Program-made: the position numbers and the translations under genes
DNA from: a virus
IMG/VR virus record: IMGVR_UViG_3300044695_000895
Coordinates: 1-22,291 of that record
Direction: 5' to 3' (one strand)
DNA length: 22,291 bases
Notes under the pieces: generated by a model
The model's database searches: none
The model's input: the letters and a program-made list of their open reading frames with translations, nothing else
What the model was told of the DNA's origin: nothing
Part shown: positions 18,339 through 22,291 of the stretch, one piece after another
Position numbering within the stretch: the first letter of the stretch is position 1
Layout: each line of letters begins with the position of its first letter

Positions 18339-19058
18339 ATGCCACTACTTAGAAGTAAAGATAGGAAAGTTACAAATGCAGTTAGCCCCAATGGAAAAAC
18401 CCCAACAATTGCAAACACCTTCGGTCTCCCTGCTGGAAAGTCTTATTCCTGCCCTGGAGCGACTAGCGTATGCGAGAGTGTTTGTTATGCTGGCAAACTG
18501 GAAAAAGTATTCCCAACAGTAAAAAAGAATTTATTACACAACTGGGAATTACTTAAAGACGCAGATAGCGACACAATGGTATCTCTACTATCAGAAATGA
18601 TAGATGAGTTTATTAAAGATTGCGATAAGCGCAATGCACAAAAGTTATTCCGTATCCACTGGGACGGAGATTTCTTTAATGATACTTATACCAATGCGTG
18701 GAAGACAGTTATCTTAAACAACCCTAGCGTTCAATTCTGGGTGTACACACGTGTTAAGTCTGCGGCACTTATCCTTAATGGTATAGATAATCTTTCTTTA
18801 TACTACTCTACAGATAGTGAGAATGTAAAGATTGGCGTAGATCTAAAAAATACTCATGGCATTCGTTTAGCATACCTTGCCAAAAATTTTGCGGTAGGTC
18901 AAGCGGACATGAAAGCAATGATAGGTAAGGTAGGGGCTAAGTGTCCTGAGAATAATAAACAGATACCACTCATCTCTACAAAAGGCTCCGCTTGCGTTTC
19001 GTGTTCGTTATGTGTATACTCAAAGAGCGACATCGTATTCTCGTCAAGCAAGAAGTGA
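18339..19058 (+). CDS. Gene product 88 family protein (GP88-like)
   Basis: 239 aa, near the usual family length. SCPGATSVCESVCYAGKLEK near the N-terminus gives C38, C45 and C49. RIHWDGDFFND (105-115) and FWVYTRVKSA follow. The C-terminus has C202 and CVSCSLC (C219, C222, C225). Clustered Cys at both ends suggest a metal or Fe-S site. The family (named from mycobacteriophage gene 88) is common in actinophages and has no established function. It is transcribed from a leaderless promoter under a GlxR-like site. A plus-strand frame at 18304 and a minus frame are shadows. Confidence 0.85.
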   Translation: MPLLRSKDRKVTNAVSPNGKTPTIANTFGLPAGKSYSCPGATSVCESVCYAGKLEKVFPTVKKNLLHNWELLKDADSDTMVSLLSEMIDEFIKDCDKRNAQKLFRIHWDGDFFNDTYTNAWKTVILNNPSVQFWVYTRVKSAALILNGIDNLSLYYSTDSENVKIGVDLKNTHGIRLAYLAKNFAVGQADMKAMIGKVGAKCPENNKQIPLISTKGSACVSCSLCVYSKSDIVFSSSKK

Positions 19059-19064
19059 GGACTT

Positions 19065-19130
19065 ATGGAGTTAGTAATAGCAACTATCCTATTTATCATA
19101 ATCCTATCAGCAGGGCTAGGTCATAAGTAA
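19065..19130 (+). CDS. Very small membrane peptide, 21 aa
   Basis: MELVIATILFIIILSAGLGHK. One hydrophobic helix. GAGGAC lies before the ATG, 6 nt after the GP88 stop. A membrane-targeted miniprotein is possible; at this length it could also be chance. Confidence 0.45.
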   Translation: MELVIATILFIIILSAGLGHK

Positions 19131-19151
19131 TGTCCGTTATGTCCGATTTAT
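19131..19151 (+). repeat. Two overlapping TGTCCG-type repeats
   Basis: TGTCCGTTATGT and TGTCCGATTTAT overlap by three bases, just before a perfect GlxR-like site. Confidence 0.5.
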
Positions 19152-19155
19152 ACCC

Positions 19156-19171
19156 TGTGATGTATCTCACA
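19156..19171. promoter_or_regulatory. GlxR/Crp site, perfect
   Basis: TGTGATGTATCTCACA, exact arms and central TA. Centred about 84 bp upstream of the predicted start for 19273. Confidence 0.7.
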
Positions 19172-19199
19172 CAAATAATCATCTCAAAATGTGAGAAAT

Positions 19200-19225
19200 C
19201 TAAGAAATGAACTTGTATTTCTTAG
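19200..19225. promoter_or_regulatory. Perfect inverted repeat over a -35 box
   Basis: CTAAGAAAT-N8-ATTTCTTAG, 9-bp arms. It covers the -35 of the 19213-19241 promoter, so it is a candidate operator for a repressor. Confidence 0.5.
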
Positions 19226-19241
19226 CCAAAAATGTTAGACT
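19213..19241 (+). promoter_or_regulatory. Early promoter for 19273-20188
   Basis: TTGTAT (19213-19218), 17 nt, TAGACT (19236-19241) preceded by TGT. Confidence 0.65.
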
Positions 19242-19272
19242 TGTAGTATCAACAAAACAAAGGAGAAAACAA

Positions 19273-19443
19273 ATGGCAGTATCAAACGCAACTTACAAAG
19301 TAGGAGATACCTACACAAGCCAAAAGTCAAAGGCAACAGGAACAATTACAGAAATCGTGCCACAGGCAAATGGTAATGTTCGTGTTAAGTTAGATGTTAA
19401 TGGCTCAACTCGCTGGACAACTTGGACAGCAAAGAGCGAATAA
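19273..19443 (+). CDS. Small beta-barrel-like protein, paralog of 20018-20188
   Basis: 56 aa, MAVSNATYKVGDTYTSQKSKATGTITEIVP ... VNGSTRWTTWTAKSE. The start is fixed by AGGAG and by the promoter; a longer frame to 19207 begins before the transcript. TY-(K/Q)-(V/L)-GD-x-x-T-x-(Q/S)-K-x-x-x-TG-x-I pairs closely with the 20018 protein. The fold looks like a small SH3/KOW-type barrel, which could bind nucleic acid. Function unknown. Confidence 0.75.
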   Translation: MAVSNATYKVGDTYTSQKSKATGTITEIVPQANGNVRVKLDVNGSTRWTTWTAKSE

Positions 19444-19450
19444 CTCTTTA

Positions 19451-19476
19451 TCCTGAGCAAGATACAAAACTGCTCA
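19451..19476 (+). ncRNA. Covarying hairpin motif, copy 2
   Basis: TGAGCA-(11-nt loop AGATACAAAAC)-TGCTCA, full 6-bp stem. Lies 8 nt after the stop of 19273-19443, inside the operon. Confidence 0.7.
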
Positions 19477-19521
19477 ACACAACCCCCATCAAACCCACCA
19501 AAGAAAAGGAAACCAAAACAA

Positions 19522-19944
19522 ATGGCAAGAGGAAAAGCAATCTCAGTAAAGATACCTACTGAGCGAGTAATCAAAGCACTAGAAGGCTCACTCGCTACAC
19601 TAGAAGTTAATTGGACTTCACAAGAAGCAAACGAAGCAAAGTATAACAAGGCTATGGAAGCATGGCGTAAAGAAGTTATGGAGTTTGCCGTAGAAAGAAT
19701 TGCTAAGGCTGAAAACCTACGCACTAACTTTCGTTCTTGGAACAAGACACTCAATGTTGATTTTGACTTAACAGTAAGTGAGGGAGATTTCCCTGCTGAG
19801 CCTGAGCGCAATTACACAACCCTACACAAGCACGAATACGAAACTCAAAAAGAGGAAATCTCTAATGCTATCCGTATTCTCAAAATGACGGACGAGGAAG
19901 TAGTTAATACTTCTACCTACAACGCAGTAGCCCGTTATCTATAA
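19522..19944 (+). CDS. Conserved early protein, coiled-coil, 140 aa
   Basis: MARGKAISVKIPTERVIKALEG then a long helical, charged stretch (ATLEVNWTSQEANEAKYNKAMEAW... in parts) and RILKMTDEEVVNTSTYNAVARYL. The first 20 residues (xxGKAISVKIPTxRVIxALExxL) and the closing MTDEEVVxTSxYxAVxRYL recur in actinophage proteins of unknown function. AAAGGAAA ribosome site. A long opposite-strand frame over this gene lacks start signals. It sits between two hairpin motif copies. Confidence 0.78.
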   Translation: MARGKAISVKIPTERVIKALEGSLATLEVNWTSQEANEAKYNKAMEAWRKEVMEFAVERIAKAENLRTNFRSWNKTLNVDFDLTVSEGDFPAEPERNYTTLHKHEYETQKEEISNAIRILKMTDEEVVNTSTYNAVARYL

Positions 19945-19959
19945 ACAACTAAATACTGA

Positions 19960-19986
19960 CCTGAGTAAGTCATGCTAAACTGCTCA
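19960..19986 (+). ncRNA. Covarying hairpin motif, copy 3
   Basis: TGAGTA-(13-nt loop ending CTAAAC)-TGCTCA. The C-G pair seen in copy 2 is a U-G pair here. Lies 15 nt after the stop of 19522-19944. Confidence 0.7.
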
Positions 19987-20017
19987 CCAAACCACCATAA
20001 CAGAAAAGGAAAAACAA

Positions 20018-20188
20018 ATGACTCTAGGCGGATACACATACCAATTAGGTGATTTATTCACTACAAGCAAAACAGGCGTAACAGGTAGAATTGTAAAGTT
20101 CTCACCTATCAACTCTAAACTAACTCGTGTTTCTTTACAGTTAGCAAATGGTTCTCGTCGTCTTGCTATGGTAAGCACAACTAAATAA
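20018..20188 (+). CDS. Small beta-barrel-like protein, paralog of 19273-19443
   Basis: 56 aa, MTLGGYTYQLGDLFTTSKTGVTGRIVKF ... QLANGSRRLAMVSTTK. Same length and motif order as the 19273 protein, more basic at the C-terminus (NGSRR), which may favour nucleic-acid contact. AAAGGAAAAAC ribosome site. A minus-strand frame across it is a shadow. Confidence 0.75.
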   Translation: MTLGGYTYQLGDLFTTSKTGVTGRIVKFSPINSKLTRVSLQLANGSRRLAMVSTTK

Positions 20189-20189
20189 T

Positions 20190-20238
20190 TTATCTCTGCT
20201 AAGCCCCATGCCATGATGCGTGGGTATGCCTGAGATAA
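20190..20238 (+). ncRNA. Structured 3' region before hairpin copy 4
   Basis: Outer stem TTATCTC (20190-20196) with GAGATAA (20232-20238), and an inner stem CCCATGC (20205-20211) with GCGTGGG (20218-20224) containing one wobble. Directly precedes motif copy 4. Not matched to a known RNA class. Confidence 0.45.
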
Positions 20239-20241
20239 GAC

Positions 20242-20268
20242 TCCTGAGTATGAGTTCTAAACTGCTCA
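20242..20268 (+). ncRNA. Covarying hairpin motif, copy 4
   Basis: TCC, TGAGTA-(12-nt loop ending CTAAAC)-TGCTCA, then CTTTTT. The U-run could make this copy act as a terminator as well. Confidence 0.7.
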
Positions 20269-20291
20269 CTTTTTAATTCCCCTGCAAAAAT

Positions 20292-20300
20292 GGGGCGGCC
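20292..20300 (+). repeat. GC box GGGGCGGCC, copy 5
   Basis: Placed 24 nt after motif copy 4 and 2 nt before a perfect GlxR-like site. Confidence 0.65.
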
Positions 20301-20301
20301 T

Positions 20302-20317
20302 TGTGATCTAAATCACA
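20302..20317. promoter_or_regulatory. GlxR/Crp site, perfect
   Basis: TGTGATCTAAATCACA, exact arms, central TA, 6-bp symmetry. Centred about 75 bp upstream of the predicted start. Confidence 0.75.
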
Positions 20318-20349
20318 TCTCATTATGTGAGACTAATTAAGAAATGCAT

Positions 20350-20378
20350 TTGCATTCCCCCAATATTCCTGATATTAT
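20350..20378 (+). promoter_or_regulatory. Early promoter for 20412-20891
   Basis: TTGCAT (20350-20355), 17-nt spacer starting TCCCCC, TATTAT (20373-20378) preceded by TGA. Confidence 0.65.
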
Positions 20379-20411
20379 TATATTAATAACCAATAAGAAA
20401 GAGGCCCCACA

Positions 20412-20891
20412 ATGTCAACCAATATTAATGACGCCGTAACAATTGATAAGGTAACAGTACCTTACAATCCACATCTACTCGTAACATATAAAGCAGTCGC
20501 AGGAACATATGCTGCTCCTGAAGAGGCAACATATTTAACATCCAAGGTGACTGACCTTGAATGGGACTTACACAATGCACGGTCTCGTGAAGAATCGCTA
20601 CGTAGTCTGCAAAGCACAATCAATACTCTTGAAGAGCAAATTGTAGAATGGTTTGACCCTAACTATTCTAAGGAAGAAGTTCTCGTAGCAATCTGTGAGC
20701 ACTTTGGTATTAATCCAGTCAAGGAAATTGAAGTAGAAGGTACCATATCATTCAGCGGAACAATCAGTGTTCCACTGTCAGACCTTGCAGACTTTGACTT
20801 AAGCAATGTAACCATTGACGCTGATTTAAATTCATATGACTATGACGCTGACTTAAGAGTTGACGAAGTGTCAGTTGAAGAACAATACTAA
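20412..20891 (+). CDS. Acidic coiled-coil early protein, 159 aa
   Basis: A beta-rich start (MSTNINDAVTIDKVTVPYNP) is followed by a helix with heptads (about 45-80: LEWDLHNARSREESLRSLQSTI, in parts), then WFDPNYSKEEVLVAICEHFGINP, and an acidic tail with VEGTISFSGTISVPLSDL and many Asp. The central NYSKEEVLxxIxxHFxxxP part recurs in phage early proteins. AAGAAAGAGG ribosome site. Function unknown; the acidic beta tail may bind a protein partner. Confidence 0.75.
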   Translation: MSTNINDAVTIDKVTVPYNPHLLVTYKAVAGTYAAPEEATYLTSKVTDLEWDLHNARSREESLRSLQSTINTLEEQIVEWFDPNYSKEEVLVAICEHFGINPVKEIEVEGTISFSGTISVPLSDLADFDLSNVTIDADLNSYDYDADLRVDEVSVEEQY

Positions 20892-20894
20892 ATT

Positions 20895-20933
20895 TGATAG
20901 GGGGCTATCAGAACTGGCGACGGTACAGCCAGT
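20895..20933 (+). ncRNA. Two small hairpins before motif copy 5
   Basis: TGATAG-GGGG-CTATCA (20895-20910) and ACTGGC-N9-GCCAGT (20913-20933). Located between the stop of 20412-20891 and motif copy 5. Confidence 0.45.
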
Positions 20934-20952
20934 ATAAATAAGGGGCCAAAAA

Positions 20953-20978
20953 TCCTAAGCAAGATTTAAAACTGCTTA
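20953..20978 (+). ncRNA. Covarying hairpin motif, copy 5
   Basis: TCC, TAAGCA-(11-nt loop AGATTTAAAAC)-TGCTTA. Here the G-C pair of other copies is replaced by A-U on both sides, a true compensatory change. Confidence 0.75.
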
Positions 20979-20992
20979 CTTTTCTTTTTAAA

Positions 20993-21001
20993 GGCCGCCC
21001 C
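20993..21001 (-). repeat. GC box GGGGCGGCC, copy 6
   Basis: GGCCGCCCC on the plus strand, between motif copy 5 and the next GlxR-like site. Confidence 0.65.
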
Positions 21002-21002
21002 C

Positions 21003-21018
21003 CGTGATCTATATCACA
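21003..21018. promoter_or_regulatory. GlxR/Crp-like site
   Basis: CGTGATCTATATCACA, one mismatch at the first base, central TA. Centred about 83 bp upstream of the predicted start for 21120. Confidence 0.65.
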
Positions 21019-21026
21019 CCAGGAAA

Positions 21027-21038
21027 TGTCCGATTTGT
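21027..21038 (+). repeat. TGTCCG-type repeat
   Basis: TGTCCGATTTGT, identical to 15049-15060. Confidence 0.55.
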
Positions 21039-21058
21039 CCTATGTTTAAGAAGATGAA

Positions 21059-21087
21059 TTGACATTCCCCAAAATTTTTGCTATGCT
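21059..21087 (+). promoter_or_regulatory. Early promoter for 21120-22247
   Basis: TTGACA (21059-21064), 17-nt spacer starting TTCCCC, TATGCT (21082-21087) preceded by TGC. Strongest consensus promoter of the early set. Confidence 0.75.
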
Positions 21088-21119
21088 TAATTAAACAATC
21101 TACAGAAAGAAGAAAACTC

Positions 21120-22136
21120 ATGGCACATGACCTAGAAGAACAAAACGGAAAAACATCTTTTGCATCTTTCCGTGAACCCGCATGGCATGGATTGGGTACT
21201 GTTTTCACAGAAGAAAAAACAACATCAGAAATGCTAGAAGCAGCAAATCTAAATGGTTGGAATGTTCGTCTTGAAGATATGCCTATCCCATCACACTTAA
21301 CAAGCGACAAGGAATACCAATATGTTGTTCGCACTAACCCTACAGACAAAACCCAAACAGATGTTTTAGGTGTTGTTGGTGAGCGTTACCATGTATTGCA
21401 GAATGAAGATTTATTTTCATTTGGTGATAACATTCTAGATGGTGGTGGACGTTGGGAAACCGCTGGCTCAATTAAGGGTGGACGTGTTGTATTTGGTGCA
21501 TTAGCACTAGAGCGTGAAACTATCCTTGACCCTAATGGTGTTGCAGATAAGGTTAAAACTTATCTTCTCATTAACACATCACATGATGGCTCAATCGCAA
21601 TTCAAGCAAGCATAACACCTGTTCGTGTTGTGTGCGCTAATACTCTTAATCTTGCGCTTAATCGCACTAAGAAAAAAGATGGCGTAAAGCAATCATTCAA
21701 GATTCGTCATACACAAACTGCTAATGGTAAAGTACAAATTGCTCGTGAGACTTTAGGCATGGCTAATAAGTACATGGACGAATTTGACATGATGGCTAAG
21801 GCAATGATTGAAAAGACTGTTGATGCTAAAATGTTTAACGACATTATTCTTGCTGCTTATCCTAAGCCAGATGCAGATGCAAAAGGCTCATTCAAGAAGT
21901 GGGAAAATAAAATAGATATGATTAACGATATCTATACTGGTGAATTTAACGGAATGATTGCTGGTAATGCGTGGGGTGCTTTCAATGCACTAACTGAGCG
22001 CCTTGATTGGTATCGTTCTGCTCGTGGTGGTTCTAACGAATCTATCCTTGCAAGTGCATCAGGATTTGACCCTGCTATTAACGCAGAAAAGAATCGCTTA
22101 CTAAAAGTTGTGCAAAATACTTTGCAACTAGTTTAG
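21120..22136 (+). CDS. DUF932 / TIGR03299 phage-plasmid-like protein
   Basis: 338 aa, about the usual family length. Start MAHDLEEQNGKTSFASF follows AGAAAGAAGA; a longer frame to 21078 begins inside the -10. EPAWHGLGTVF near residue 18, YVVRTNPTDK, VLGVVGERYHVLQNEDLFSF, then INTSHDGSIAI and PVRVVCANTLNLAL are hallmark segments. C-terminal AWGAFNALTERLDWYRSARG. The family is spread in actinophages, plasmids and other phages; its function is not established, with recombination or DNA-related roles suggested by context only. Followed by hairpin copy 6 and tRNA-Asp. Confidence 0.88.
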   Translation: MAHDLEEQNGKTSFASFREPAWHGLGTVFTEEKTTSEMLEAANLNGWNVRLEDMPIPSHLTSDKEYQYVVRTNPTDKTQTDVLGVVGERYHVLQNEDLFSFGDNILDGGGRWETAGSIKGGRVVFGALALERETILDPNGVADKVKTYLLINTSHDGSIAIQASITPVRVVCANTLNLALNRTKKKDGVKQSFKIRHTQTANGKVQIARETLGMANKYMDEFDMMAKAMIEKTVDAKMFNDIILAAYPKPDADAKGSFKKWENKIDMINDIYTGEFNGMIAGNAWGAFNALTERLDWYRSARGGSNESILASASGFDPAINAEKNRLLKVVQNTLQLV

Positions 22137-22144
22137 TAAAAAAA

Positions 22145-22170
22145 TCCTGAGCAAGATTTAAAACTGCTCG
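22145..22170 (+). ncRNA. Covarying hairpin motif, copy 6
   Basis: TCC, TGAGCA-(11-nt loop AGATTTAAAAC)-TGCTCG. Loop identical to copy 5. Ends 3 nt before the tRNA, so it may serve in processing there. Confidence 0.7.
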
Positions 22171-22173
22171 CAT

Positions 22174-22247
22174 GGAGTGTTAGCATAGTTGGTTAATGCG
22201 CTACCCTGTCACGGTAGAGATCACGGGTTCAAGTCCCGTACACTTCG
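22174..22247 (+). tRNA. tRNA-Asp (anticodon GTC)
   Basis: Acceptor stem GGAGTGT/ACACTTC (one G-U) with discriminator G, D stem GCAT/ATGC, anticodon stem CTACC/GGTAG with loop CTGTCAC (anticodon GTC), T stem ACGGG/CCCGT with loop TTCAAGT. 74 nt. CCA is not encoded. It likely supplements translation of the phage's Asp-rich proteins. Confidence 0.93.
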
Positions 22248-22254
22248 CAAATGC

Positions 22255-22263
22255 GGGGCGGCC
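22255..22263 (+). repeat. GC box GGGGCGGCC, copy 7
   Basis: Eight nt after the tRNA, suggesting that another boundary module begins at the window edge. Confidence 0.6.
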
Positions 22264-22291
22264 TCAACAATAGGATATTAACACATAAAAT

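Noticed and set aside
19311-19811. 166-aa minus-strand frame
   Set aside because: It overlaps two plus-strand genes that have promoters, ribosome sites and conserved paralogy.
17071-22170. Repeats as a CRISPR array
   Set aside because: Copies are hundreds to thousands of bases apart with genes between, and differ in the stem; no spacers or cas genes.
17071-22170. Hairpin motif as ordinary rho-independent terminators
   Set aside because: Only copies 4 and 5 have nearby T-runs; copies 2 and 3 are inside an operon; and the loop is conserved, which terminators do not need.
22174-22247. tRNA-Asp as a prophage attachment site
   Set aside because: No integrase and no repeated tRNA fragment are seen in the window.

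Overview
The window is part of a tailed double-stranded DNA phage genome (Caudoviricetes). It carries a long run of tail-fibre and adhesin genes, an endolysin, a holin-like gene, an HNH endonuclease, a gene product 88 protein, a TIGR03299/DUF932 protein, a tRNA-Asp and many tightly overlapping small genes. The host is probably a fairly AT-rich actinobacterium. This is inferred from the GP88 and DUF932 proteins and from at least ten intergenic palindromes that match the actinobacterial GlxR/Crp consensus TGTGA-N6-TCACA. No host gene, integrase or insertion sequence is visible.

Layout. (1) Positions 1-12609, minus strand: late structural module. It holds three Gly-rich adhesin-like proteins, each followed directly by a small 'MAH(F/Y)A'-type protein; several repeat-rich tail-fibre proteins; three paralogous 'RGDT' beta-sandwich proteins; a free-standing HNH endonuclease; and a small membrane protein at the start. 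A secreted lysozyme-like endolysin (1953-2498) lies in the opposite orientation inside this block with its own promoter and terminator. (2) 12787-14020, plus strand: a three-gene cassette with a possible nuclease, a Cys-rich small protein and an S-adenosylmethionine-decarboxylase-like (SpeD) protein. (3) 14148-14700, minus strand: three small overlapping genes with a clear terminator and two tandem promoters. (4) 15200-22247, plus strand: an early-type region with about 22 mostly tiny genes joined by TAATG/ATGA overlaps, then GP88, a DUF932 protein and tRNA-Asp.

Regulation is unusually readable. Late units start from extended -10 promoters (TGN-TATAAT, eight on the minus strand plus the endolysin promoter). 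Several of these place the -10 only 6-8 nt before the ATG, which implies leaderless mRNAs. Early units use TTG-type -35 boxes, 17-18 nt spacers and TANNCT-like -10 boxes. Each has a GlxR/Crp-like palindrome roughly 58-85 bp upstream of the predicted start.

The most novel feature is a short hairpin motif found six times between genes from 17.0 to 22.2 kb. Its 6-bp stem shows compensatory changes (TGAGCA/TGCTCA, TAAGCA/TGCTTA, TGAGTA/TGCTCA) around a conserved loop ending TAAAAC or CTAAAC. It often sits next to a nine-base GC box (GGGGCGGCC, seven copies) and then the GlxR-like site, giving a recurring composite boundary between transcription units. A pair of perfect DnaA boxes at 17117-17137 marks a possible replication origin.
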